From Campylorhamphus procurvoides (Eukaryota; Chordata; Aves; Passeriformes; Dendrocolaptidae): 64,000 nucleotides of DNA. Below are positions 53,401 through 64,000 of the stretch, piece by piece. A program made the position numbers and the translations under genes. The notes beneath the pieces are model-generated. The model made no database searches, was not told the DNA's origin, and saw nothing but the letters and a program-made list of their open reading frames with translations. Where the stretch lies: NCBI GenBank assembly GCA_013396655.1, contig WBMV01004760.1, forward strand, positions 1,817,910 through 1,881,909. The letters run 5' to 3'. Numbering within the stretch: the first letter of the stretch is position 1; the number at the start of each line of letters is the position of its first letter.

Positions 53401-56400
53401 GGGACCAGCACCACGAGGTTTTGGGTTGTTCATCCATCAAGATGTAGTGGATTTTTACAATCATTTCTGATATCTGATAAACAGTTAAATTTTTGGTTAT
53501 TTCTGATAGTAGGAATTCATGCAATTAACCTGTAGCTTTAACAAGATTTTCCCCCCAGTTTTCAGGTAATTTATTAAATTTTTCTACTTTTTTTTCCTTC
53601 TTTTTTTTTTTTATGTGCTACCATTTTAGGTGGTTTAAAACTTTTTTTACCAAGACCAGGAGTTCATAGAAGTATGGTTAAGTACAAAGTTAATAAAATT
53701 AAAGGAATGAAAGCCTTAAACAAGCATGTTAGGCTTCTTGATTAACTCAGATATGTAAATATATACTAATATGTTTGAACCATGGTTTAAAGCTAATTCT
53801 TTTGGTTCCCCGTGTGTGAGTACTTACTAAGGGATGGACACTAACCATAATTTGTATTTTGCTACTGTTTTGCATGTTTTTCTTCTCTTATTACAGCACT
53901 GTTTGGGATGTTGGGAGGGAAAGTTTATTACTATCAAAAGAAAATATTCTTATTAAAGTTCTAGTGAAAGTGTTGTCTAATCCTAACATGCATGGTAAAT
54001 GTACACGTGGGAAATGAAATGTGACACTTTCATAGTAACTTTGTCCTGTTTTATAAGTAGAGTCAAATATTATAAAGATATTGTGGTAAAGATGAAAAAT
54101 AAGTGTTGGTAGAAGAGAAAATGAGATGAAACTGCAAGTTATTGTCAGCCTTCGTAATGTTCATCATCCACTTTCCTATACTTCAGTAGCAATGACTGAT
54201 GTCAAAAATGATCCTATTTACATCAGTAAAATAGGAAAACTGCTACTTTCCACACTCAATGAAAATCTTTAAAGAGCCTCCTTACTCCTTTTAAGCTTCA
54301 TCACAAGTGAAAAACCAAGGCTGGTACACTCAAGTGGTCAAGTAGTGCCATCCCTTCCAGGTGCATAACAACAGTGATCATTATTTAAATTACAGTAATG
54401 TAGATAAATTAAAGGAATTCTGTGCCCTTATATTGCATTTCAAGTGAAATATGTACCTTGTCTTGGAATAACTCAGTATTTGCCACTTGAAATAACCCTT
54501 TTCAGGGAGCTTCATATTTGCCTATCAGTACTTTATGGCACAGTTGACTGAAATGAGCCTGTGTGTTCCAAAGACAAGTTGTAGTTGAAGGATTAATTTG
54601 TGCTGCTGTTGAAGACTGTTGTCCCAGATAGTTCAATGGGAGAGACTATCCCAGATACTTACAAATGTTTAACAAACCAACTAGTACAATATTTTGAAGT
54701 GATATAGTTATAAATGTAGAAAATGTTGGTTCCTCTCTTAGCCAAAGATTAAACCAGTCAGTATTTTCTGTATATCTGGGTGTTTACTGGAGACAATAAA
54801 TTTCTGTATCCAGCGTCAGTAGAAGATGAAATGCAAGAGTTGCATTATTTAATGCCCTCTTTAGAAATCAGAATTTTCATTCTGTCAGCTCTAACATGGT
54901 AAAATGAAATAGTTCCTACTTTTTACAATTATAAATGTTCCAGAATTTTCTGCAAAAGTTAATCTTGTGTTACCAATCCCTGCCTGTGCATTGGGGCCTG
55001 AACAAGTCCTGGTGCCACTCTTAATTCCTTCACTCAATGAGTGGCTCAAGCTTTCCTGTCGAAAGCTGCCCTTGTTTCCTCTGTATCCATGTGAATTTCT
55101 GTGGCTGGATAAATCCATGGAGTCTGATTTCAGGCCTAGGGTCATATAGGTTCGTGTGCTTCACAGTCACCCCTGAGGGTGGTGGTCCTTGGCATGGAGA
55201 AGAATGGAGAGCTCTAAAAGATACATCCCTGAGCTGTCAGCAGGGTCTAGACTGAACATCCACTTTGACTAGATAAGAGGCTCCTTTTGTCTCAAAGTAT
55301 AGATAATTGGCATTGGGGGAATGGCAGATGGGATGGGTTATCAAACACTTAAGATGGTGTATTTTAATGCAGAGGAGTTGGGGACAGGTAAAGCAATATT
55401 TTAAAGATGTGATCCGGAGCAAACAGTAACAAGAAGTGGTAATCTTGGGTCTTCTTAACTTGTAGCCACCCTACATCATGTTGCAGTGCAGCAGAGATTA
55501 TGTCTGTGCTGTTTTTCCATACCATGAAGTACAAAGTGCAAGACCCCAAAAACGCCAGCAATGACCGGTTTGTTCTTTCAAAGGTAAATGATAACAGTTT
55601 TGTGATCCTGTTGCACTCTGCTAGTAAAGAGCTGCCTGTCTGTAGATTAAATTGACTGGTCTTCCTTGATTTGTGTTTAACTATGCTTGCATCTGCACAA
55701 AAATCTATTGGAAATATTTGAGATCTTGGAATTTGGTTCAGAAAGACAAATAAAAGTTGGTTGAATTAAGATGTAGCATGACATAAAGATAGCTTGGAAG
55801 TGTCTGTGTGAAGTGTCTTAATAAGTCTTTGCTATGTTGTTCTAATGTTAAATAATAGATTTTATTATACTGTTTATAAAATCTATCAAGATACACTAAG
55901 GTTATTTTGGCACAACCAATTTTCTAATGAGGCAGCCAGCTCTTGTGCTGTCCTTGTTAACTGCAGCCCTGCTGTTCTGCCTGCAGCCATGTCTGCCACA
56001 GTGGGCACTGACTCCTGCCAGCTTCCCAGGGAGCATTACACCAAACAGGGCACTTGGGGAGTAGTTTGCATTCCTACTGAGCCAGGATGATATTAAAGTC
56101 AGTGCCACCTCTGAAGTCACTGTGGGTCAGAAAACAGTAAACCTCAAATCTGGGCTGGCTATTAATGCCTTTATACCCTTTTACTTTGTGCCATTAGAAA
56201 TCACAGGGACATTTTGATCATATGGCTTTAAGGCAGGTGAGGGGCGTTCAGAAAACATAATGATGCAAAACTTAAAACTTTGCCTATTGTCACTCACTGC
56301 ATCTTTGAGTACATGTGTGTATTAAAGAAGTTCTACGGAGATAACTTGCTCATCCATCTGGGATGCTCTAAGCAGGGGTGTGGGGAACTTGGAAACAAGC

Positions 56401-59400
56401 ATCAGTGTGAATGTTGCTTATAAAATATTGTAAAAATGTTTTATAACTCACTGCTTCCTTAGTGGACACAAGAATCTAGTTCCAGGGTTTGTCGGCTTTG
56501 TAGAGTTTTGTCTTGATCTTAGGAAATTGTGAAGCTTGTGCTTTGTCTAAAATTTCTGTTTCTCTCTAGGGTCATGCAGCACCAATTTTGTATTCTGTCT
56601 GGGCAGAGGCTGGATTTCTACAAGAAGCAGAATTACTGAACTTAAGGAAAATTGATTCTGTCCTAGAAGGACACCCAGTACCAGTAAGTGCTCATAACCT
56701 TAGATACAAAATGATGTTTTTTGTGAAACAATGAGAATGTATTTTATGGCAATTCTTGGTTGCCAGCTGTACAGTACAGGAAAGATAAAGACTTCCAAGA
56801 AGAATGATGGTATTTATGGCTTCTGAATGTTTGAATGAAGATGTAAAAACTACAGTTATTGTTGTTGTAAAGTTCCCCCACAGTCCTGAATGCAATTTTT
56901 TTCCATTTTAAAAAAGGTTTATGTAAACTTCCATCTAAGCTTTACTTGTCCTTTAAGCAGCTTTGAGGTGTTCCAGGAGTTTATATCCAGTTTTGTAACC
57001 TCATTGGTCTTTCCATTCTCAGTCATTTTTTTCAGCTGATCCTTTTTTACACAAAATCATTAATTCTCAACTGTTGCCATCCGAGGCATAGCTGAGAAAT
57101 TCCTGGGCCTTGGTACCATTCCCTCTCAGAGAGCCTGGTTAGCTTGTGATACTGACCCTCAAGATACATGCCATTGCAGGAAGAGAAGGGTTGTAGGGCA
57201 AGACTTAGACAGACTTGTACATTGTTACGGCTGAGAAGCTGAATTTTGATGTATGTTGGACCATCTTCTAGCACTGCAGTTTACTTCCTCTGGTTTTTAA
57301 CTGTAAAATAATTGTTGTCTTTTTGCTCTCAGAGACAAGCATTCACTGATGTGGCTACTGGATCCCTTGGGCAGGGTCTTGGTGCTGCATGTGGAATGGC
57401 ATACACTGGCAAGTTCTTTGACAGAGCCAGGTAATTCCATCTTCATATTTCATGATTATAGGCATTCAGTGAGAAAATGTGAAAAAAATAATTATATTCT
57501 TAACATCAAGCAGGAAAAAGCAAAACTCCTTTATTCTATTCTCCATTCCCAAATCTAATTTCAAATTCAGGATTTTAGGGATAACTTGCTAGGTACAAAG
57601 CTGTTGTCAGTGAAACTACAAGGGTTTAAAGGTTAGCAAGAATTAGTGCATATGTGTGTTCCTTTTGTAACCTGAGAGCATTGAAACGTGATGCTCCTGA
57701 GCAGAGAAGAGAGTAAGTGGTTGGAGGAGCCTCTTAACTTCCAGAGAGTAATTGATAGCCGTGTTGAGACTGGATGTGTCCCCTCAGAAGGAAGGCACAA
57801 GCCAGAGATGTGTCTGTTCAAAATCAGATGACAAATAATAGAGAATCTTAGATAGGGAACTGTTATGGTCAATAACAGCATTATTGGATCATAAAGTAGG
57901 GCTCCAAAATGTTATCAGAAAGGCACTCAACTCCACAGAGACTGAAATGACTGCTTCTGCCATTTGTTTTGTGCACAAGAAGATGTCTGAAGGCAAATCT
58001 GTATGAGGAGGAAAATAACCTGATGTAGTTGATAGATTTTATGTGACAGTTCTAGTACATTCGAGCATAGGCTGCCCAGTTAATGTGTCCTACACTTCAC
58101 TAGCTTGAAATCATTTCTGTGAAAGATGACTTGCTGATTTTAATTGAGTTTAACAGATGCTACGTGTGGAAAAAATCTAACCAGTGCTTACATGACAAAA
58201 GGAAAAGGTGGTCTTGCGTGCAGCACTGGGGAGCAGCGTCAGTGAGAGGAGTTCAGATTTAGCTGAAGGCAGGTGGAATTCAGACCAAAACTCTGTTACA
58301 GCTTAATGTTTAGTAAAAAGAAAATTGCTAACAGCCATCTTGATTATTTTGGTTTAAAGTTACATATTTGAAGGCTGATGTACTATTCTTTTTTATCTCT
58401 AGTGGGTAATAAACATTTACAAAGCTTTGTCTTCCAGAAAGAGAGTGGTAATAGAAGAAAAATGCAGTGGCTGAAGTCTGTAGAGATGAGAGAGTGCTCC
58501 TGCTAACTGAGTTTTACCTAAATAAAAGGCTTCGGGGTTTAGAGAAATAGTCTATAAAGTCGTATCATGCTGGTTAACTTTTTCCTGAATTCTGAATCTG
58601 GTAATGCAACATGCTTTCCTCCATAGCCGGGTTAATCCCCAATTTAGAGTTTCCTGAAACTCAGGTGTTGGTTGTCCTTCCAGAGTCCATGGTAGGAAGG
58701 AGGAAGCAGCCAGTAACCGTTCCTGCATTGTTCAGATCCTGCTGAGTCACAGTGACAGTGTTCAATGGGCCTGTTCAGTCAAGCCTTGCAATGGGAGGCT
58801 TAAGACTTGATTTTTTTGAGACAAAGCTTTGGAAGGGAGTGCAGTATTTCTCATCTAGTTTTTCTAATGTGCAACAGCTCAAAAGTATTTTAATTTGATT
58901 TGCCTAAGGTTATGTAATGTTATCTGAGGTGAATGCATTGAGCAATGGGAGTTGAGTTTTGGGATAGAAAAAAGCAGTGGATTCTCACTGAATTGTTAGA
59001 GGTTTTGATTTAATAGTGCTTACACATCAAACTTAATTTATTTTCTTTTTAATTTCTTCTAGCTATCGAGTGTATTGTCTGCTTGGAGATGGAGAGTTAT
59101 CTGAAGGCTCTGTTTGGGAGGCAATGGCCTTTGCTGGCTTTTACAAGCTCGATAATCTCGTTGCCATATTTGATGTTAACCGCCTTGGACAAAGTGACCC
59201 CGCTCCTCTGCAGCACCACGTGGAAATCTACCAGAAACGCTGCGAGGCCTTTGGGTATGTGAGGGAAAGGAGCTCAGGATAATCTCTTGTTCCAAACTGT
59301 ATGTTTTAGTTGCTTCTCAGAATTGTTCAAATTAGCTTGCAGCTCTAAAGGCCATCACCAAGGAAGATGGTCTTTCGTAATCCCTGATATTGGTCGACTT

Positions 59401-62400
59401 TATGGGTACAGCAGGAATATTAAAAGTGGCAGAATTTTTTGTTCAGAGGTAAAACAAGAGGACTGCTTACTCAGATACATTTGTTATTGGATCTTAAAAC
59501 TGTTTTTATCACACTAAATACAGATTTTATAACTGTGGAACCACATGTACTGTCATAGCAAGTAGATCAGAAAAAAAACAGTATGGAAACCATGAGAATT
59601 CTTTGTGTGTTGGCCTTCATTCAGTTTCATATTTCTATGTAGATGCAAAGCCCATGATAAAAAACTGCCAGATACAATAGCAGCCATGGAAATTATGATG
59701 AAACACTTTTTTAATCAACTTCCATTGTCAGTTTTTATATTATTTCTGGATGTTTGATTTGCTCTTGTGATTAGAAATGGCTGAAGAAATGTAGGATAAT
59801 TTGGCTGTGGGCTGTGAATTTTGCTCGTAGATGTTGATCCCTCTGTGACTCATTCTGCTTTACAAGAAAGTGGCTGATATTTTTTATGATCTCAAATAAA
59901 TGCTTCTGTGTGATTCTGGCATACTTTGGGTCCCTTAAAAAGGCACTGCACTGAAATGGTGTTAGTATTCATTATTGTTATTGCTGACTACGAGAGAGTG
60001 TCACATGCTAAAACCCTTTAGAAAGAGTTGATCTGTTTGTGTTCTTAGCTGGCATGCTATCATCGTGGATGGACACAGCGTGGAGGAGCTTTGTAAAGCC
60101 TTTGGCCAGGCCAAACATCAGCCAACAGCCATCATTGCAAAGACTTACAAAGGCAAAGGCATATCAGGTAATAAAACATCTGTTGCTTTGCATGCTCGTG
60201 TATATGATATGTGCATAGTACTGCAATAAAGGTGCCAGTATTAAAAAACAAAGAAGCTTAAAATGTCATACATTGGAAATACATTGTATCCTGTCAGCTT
60301 TTTTACTTAATCATCCTGCCATACAATCTGAAGACACAGAATTTCACTCTATTGTCTCTTCCCTTTGCTGCCTTTTCTTAGGGAGGACAATTAGCCTGAG
60401 GCCTCATTGGGAGCAGACAAAAATGTGTCTCAGTTCTTCATGTTACCTGGCCAGGTGCACTTCCACTTGGACTGGGCTGTTACAGATCTCTGGTTATCAA
60501 GCAGGATTTCCTCTGCTCGCAGCTGTACTCGAGTTGTTACTCTTTAAAAAATCTTTTCTCGTCTGGAAGTTGGCTGGGGATAGGGACAAACATTGGACCA
60601 TATGACTTGCTCTTGAAAATTGCCCTGGTGAAAGAGGGACACCTTCTTGGCATGCCCTTGATCCCAGGACTCAGGAAGTCTACTCTGAGAAGGGAGTAAC
60701 TTAGTCACAGAAGCTCCCTGTTCCCTGTGGTGCAGATAACTGGGTCTGCTGGTCCCACCAGACACTATAAATGCAGGGAAAACAAAGGGGTTTTCTGCAG
60801 TTACTGTTTTGACAAAGTTGCCTGAGATGGTACATCAGATACCAGGTCATAATGCCTCTTAATTCTTATGATCTGATGTGCACTTCATTGTGGTGCAGGG
60901 TACAGTAGTCCTTAGAAATTATTTCCTGGGTTAGTAGGAGTTGGAATTTTTTCATAGTGCCACTAAGATCCTTTCGGAATTTTCACATGGTGTGAGACTC
61001 ACATAAATGTCGCTGTCTGGGGGACAGGTGTGTACCTGCACATCTGAGCCACAGCATGCAGAGTCATTCAAACTCTGTGCCCCTCTGGGCAATGTGAATG
61101 CTGAGAAAATGCACATGGCTTTTGCAAGAGAGATGTGTCCCAGCTAATGGAGCCTTGTATCCATGGGATGGAGTAAATGCATGTTCAGGTGTCAAGAGTT
61201 GCTATGATTTTCTTCAGCTACAGCACTCTGTGAGTTTGCATTTCTGACCAGATAAATATTAATAACAGGAGTGAATATCTTCATTCCTTTCCTTTGAGTC
61301 AGCAAGCAAAGGTCATTATTTGCAGTGACTTACTCAGGGAAAGCAGCCTATCAGCCAGAGAGGTGATCTGGCTGTTCGTGCCAGGTGTGCAGATAAGAGT
61401 CATCAGAAGCTATTAAAATAAAGCTGTAAAATGTCAGGTCTTGTTTGAATTAGACAGCTTGGTTAACTGTTGTTTCAAACTTAACTGACTTTGTTTAATT
61501 AGGCCTAACCGTTGAAATTTCATGCGAAATGTTCACACTGATTGACTGATTGCTTCCTGCCACACTCTCAGACCAGTCTGTTAGGTGCCAATTTAAAACT
61601 GGTTTCAAGTAAGAGACACTGGGATTTTGTTGCAAGTTTGGAGTATATGTAATTTGATTATTCCTCTTGTTTGTTTAAACATGTCTGTTTTAATGCAATT
61701 GATTACTAGTGTAATTTTTCAAGGAATGTCTCCTTGGAAGACAATACTAGACTGTCATACTACCCTGTGTTTTTATCTGGGTGAAAAAAATCTTCAGCTA
61801 AAAATCTAAATTGTTTTTGTACTTTTATTACTTGTAATGTGGTTTTAAATACACAGGTGTTGAAGATAAGGAAAGCTGGCATGGAAAGCCTCTTCCAAAA
61901 AATATGGCTGAACAAGTCATTCAGGAAATAGATGACAGAATCCAAAACAAGAAAAAGCTTTCTCCTGCCCTCCCAGAAGAAGATGCACCTATAGTAAATA
62001 TTAGAAACATTAAGATGCCATCCCCACCAACTTACAAAGTGGGAGAAAAGGTATTCCCTTCTTTTTCACTGTTGGTCAGATATTTCAAAGTGTGAGAAAG
62101 TTTGAATATATGGCAGGAGGTTTTGTGTTATCCCTTGCCTCAATTTCAACTACCCAGTTCATCTCAGTAGGCAGACACTTCTGAGGTGTGACACACAACC
62201 AACTCACTGGGTATTGAAAGGGTATATTAAAATAGGAAGACTCAAATCACTCTTTTTCATTTTGTGATTGTTATCAATGATCTAAACTACTTCATGTGGA
62301 TTGAAAATTAAAGAAACTCCATGAGGTTCAGTGAATTACTGTGATTGAAAAACAAGGGTTTAAAAATTTCCTAGCTGGATTGTGGTAGGGAGGTGCCGAT

Positions 62401-63540
62401 TTCAGCACAGATGTGTGTCCTAATGCTCATTGTGGGTTTGTTCCTATTTTTGTTTGCTCTTCTGTGTGTCACCATTCTCATATGTACTTTTGATACTGCT
62501 ATCATTTAAAATGCCCTTAATTGTGTTTTGGTTTTGATTGTATATTTGTGTACCTATGGCAAAACAAGATAATGAGAAGAAAAAAAAGCCTGTAGGAACA
62601 GGAAGTTACAACAGCCCTGCTGTGCTTTCTTTTCCAGTGGGCTACACGCAAAGCTTATGGGGTTGCACTTGCAAAACTGGGCCATGCCAATGATCGAGTG
62701 ATTGCCTTGGATGGGGACACAAAGAACTCCACCTTCTCAGAGCTGTTCAAGAAGGAACATCCCAGTCGCTACATCGAGTGCTACATTGCTGAGCAGAACA
62801 TGGTAACTGCCCTCTGGCTTTAACCACTGACTGGTAGTGCCATTCAGTGAGTCCCCAGGGTGGGGTTCTAATACTTGCTTTTCAAATCAGTGTATGAGCT
62901 AATTGCAGCAATAAACAATTCAGGAACTTTATTGTAATTTTTAAAGAGGTGACCTTTTAGTAAATACCAGTCCAAATAACACAGGTAAATCCATTCCCAC
63001 TTAGTAATGATAATTTTTGCCTGCTGGAGATAGCAAAACTATGTCTGTTGGACCAAAAGTGTAAGCCTTTGATCCAGGAAAAGAAAGAGGGCAATAATTC
63101 TTAAAACTTGGTGAATGACTGCTTGGAACAGATAAAGAAAAGAAGTTTCCAGTAAGAATCAACAATAACAGCTAGCAGCTGAAGCAAGGAGCACAGAAAA
63201 TGCAGGAGGCTAGATACTGGGAGAGTGAGTTGCCTCCTTTCCATGTTGGAAAAGGCAACAATCAGGACTGGACAGAGATTTTTAATCTGCTAAATTTTTA
63301 GGACAAGAAGTCCCCCAGACAACATCTCAGAAACAACTAAAAAATGAGGAACTCACTGTTCTTGCACACTCTCCCTCTTCCAGGTGAGCATTGCAGTTGG
63401 TTGTGCCACTCGTGACAGAACTGTTGCTTTTGCCAGCACCTTTGCCACCTTCTTCACGCGGGCGTTCGACCAGATCCGCATGGCCGCCATCTCCGAGAGC
63501 AACATCAACCTCTGCGGCTCCCACTGCGGCGTCTCCATCG
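50321..63540 (+). CDS. TKT: Transketolase, 5' nine coding exons (gene continues past the window)
   Basis: Thiamine-diphosphate, divalent-metal enzyme that moves two-carbon ketol units between sugar phosphates in the cytosolic non-oxidative pentose phosphate pathway. The join is 50321-50427, 55466-55583, 56570-56683, 57333-57430, 59063-59254, 60049-60167, 61857-62050, 62638-62802 and 63384-63540: 1264 nt, 421 residues plus one base. Human numbering is kept without gaps. H37 (HPTS), H77 (GHAAP), H110 (GHPVP), the TPP motif G154-D155-G156 with N185, H258 (SWHGKP) and catalytic E366 (AEQNM) are all present. The N-terminal PP domain spans about 1-280 and the pyrimidine-binding domain starts near 315. 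About 200 C-terminal residues are outside. TKTL1 and TKTL2 are excluded: TKTL1 lacks part of the TPP region seen here, and TKTL2 is intronless. Confidence 0.97.
50629..50837 (+). repeat. 30-bp-period G-rich minisatellite in TKT intron 1
   Basis: Seven tandem units anchored on GTGTGCGGGGATGGGGAG-like sequence at 50629, 50659, 50689, 50718, 50748, 50778 and 50808: 30-bp spacing with one 29. Alternating GAGCCCTGGG and GAGCGCTGGG halves hint at a 60-bp higher-order unit. G4 runs on the coding strand allow G-quadruplex or R-loop formation about 200 bp after exon 1. Confidence 0.93.
51383..51404 (+). repeat. Poly-A tract in TKT intron 1
   Basis: Seventeen A followed by GAAAA. No adjacent mobile element was recognised. 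Confidence 0.9.
55466..55583 (+). CDS. TKT: TKT coding exon 2
   Basis: A 118-nt exon with acceptor TTGTAG and donor GTAAAT, phase 2 to 0. It encodes [20 protein letters not shown] and NDRFVLSK, including H37, which contacts cofactor and substrate. Confidence 0.96.
56570..56683 (+). CDS. TKT: TKT coding exon 3
   Basis: A 114-nt exon, phase 0 on both sides, with acceptor TCTCTAG and donor GTAAGT. It encodes residues 76-113 with H77 (GHAAPILY) and H110 (EGHPVP). Confidence 0.97.
57333..57430 (+). CDS. TKT: TKT coding exon 4
   Basis: A 98-nt exon with acceptor CTCTCAG and donor GTAATT, phase 0 to 2. It encodes [19 protein letters not shown], the conserved glycine-rich segment near the diphosphate site. 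Confidence 0.96.
59063..59254 (+). CDS. TKT: TKT coding exon 5
   Basis: A 192-nt exon with acceptor CTTCTAG and donor GTATGT, phase 2 to 2. It holds the whole TPP and metal-binding signature: G154 D155 G156 [10 protein letters not shown] through D183 and N185, then [12 protein letters not shown]. Confidence 0.97.
60049..60167 (+). CDS. TKT: TKT coding exon 6
   Basis: A 119-nt exon with acceptor TTCTTAG and donor GTAATA, phase 2 to 1. It encodes [20 protein letters not shown] and KTYKGKGIS, the end of the PP domain. Confidence 0.96.
61857..62050 (+). CDS. TKT: TKT coding exon 7
   Basis: A 194-nt exon with acceptor ACACAG and donor GTATTC, phase 1 to 0. It begins [20 protein letters not shown], with H258, then the variable linker to the pyrimidine-binding domain. 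Confidence 0.96.
62638..62802 (+). CDS. TKT: TKT coding exon 8
   Basis: A 165-nt exon, phase 0 on both sides, with acceptor TTTCCAG and donor GTAACT. It encodes [27 protein letters not shown] and YIAEQNM, with E366, the glutamate that activates the cofactor. The first codon is Trp where human TKT has Ile315. Confidence 0.96.
63384..63540 (+). CDS. TKT: TKT coding exon 9 (last one in the window)
   Basis: A 157-nt exon with acceptor TTCCAG and donor GTGAGG, phase 0 to 1. It encodes [33 protein letters not shown] and [12 protein letters not shown]. The next exon (expected to begin at EDGPSQMALED) does not occur before base 64000. Confidence 0.95.
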
Positions 63541-64000
63541 GTGAGGGCTCCTCGCCTCGGGCAGCAGCAGCTCCCAGCCTTTTAGTGAGGGTGCTCTGGG
63601 GAGACAGTCGGGGCTGTAGCTGTGGTGCTGTGACATTGACAGGAGAAAGCCATGTTTGCAAATTCACTTTTGTGAGACACATTGTTGTATTTAGAAAGAA
63701 GGAGAAAGATTTGAAGCCATCATCTGCTTTTTTTTCTCTTTGGCCTGATGAAAATAGAACTTTCTCCCCCAAGCTTTTCTACTGCACCAGTAAAGACTGA
63801 TACAAAGGGACTGGACTGAAACTGAGGAGTTTAGATTCCTGTTCATCTTTGCAGTTGATGTCTTCTGTGGCAAGAATAGCTAAGTGCTTACTATTTTGTT
63901 TCTCAATCTCTAAAATGGGAAACTAATGATACTATTCTTGCACAGATGCTTTTGTCCATCAATCTCAAAAACTCCTCAAAGATCACTAGTTTGATCTGAT

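Larger units (their letters stand above)
50428..55465 (+). other. TKT: TKT intron 1
   Basis: A 5.0-kb intron. The first 500 bp are CpG island with the 30-bp minisatellite; the rest is AT-rich with one poly-A tract. No other gene, ncRNA or mobile element was recognised. Its acceptor TTAACTTGTAG is fixed by the HPTS codons that follow. Confidence 0.85.

Noticed and set aside
1..64000. tRNA, rRNA, snoRNA or other structured RNA genes
   Set aside because: None was recognised by eye. A covariance-model scan (Infernal/Rfam, tRNAscan-SE) would be needed to exclude them, especially snoRNAs in the introns.

Overview
The window looks like avian nuclear DNA. Three things point that way: spliced vertebrate genes with GT-AG introns and CpG-island promoters, truncated CR1 LINE copies of the kind that dominate bird repeats, and the tandem order DCP1A then TKT, which matches the linkage of human 3p21.1. 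It is not bacterial, so most short ORFs here are noise. The species cannot be named from this window.

Layout: (1) 1-8200 is AT-rich DNA upstream of DCP1A. It has no gene I can name. On the minus strand there is a coherent but unproven set of exon-like segments. The best is a two-exon ORF of about 71 codons (7458-8216) that starts head-to-head with DCP1A and encodes a signal-peptide-like N-terminus. A second, weaker, phase-compatible chain runs from 6488 to 2106. (2) 8240-8990 is the DCP1A CpG island, carrying a G-rich minisatellite of about 40 bp units and a YY1-type motif over the start codon. (3) 8643-36972 is complete DCP1A on the plus strand: ten coding exons, 583 residues. A long 3'UTR probably ends near the AATAAA at 40781. 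A minus-strand CR1 fragment lies in intron 3. (4) 40800-49540 is intergenic, with simple repeats and no supported gene. (5) A plus-strand CR1 3' fragment (about 49540-50018) abuts the TKT CpG island. (6) 50321-63540 is the 5' part of TKT on the plus strand: nine coding exons, 421 residues plus one base of the next codon. All thiamine-diphosphate catalytic residues visible in this part are intact. The remaining C-terminal exons lie beyond the window. TKT intron 1 starts with a 30-bp-period G-rich minisatellite.

The two named genes are both housekeeping but act separately. DCP1A is the activator and scaffold of cytoplasmic mRNA decapping. TKT is the thiamine-dependent enzyme of the non-oxidative pentose phosphate pathway. 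Their adjacency is an old syntenic arrangement rather than an operon.
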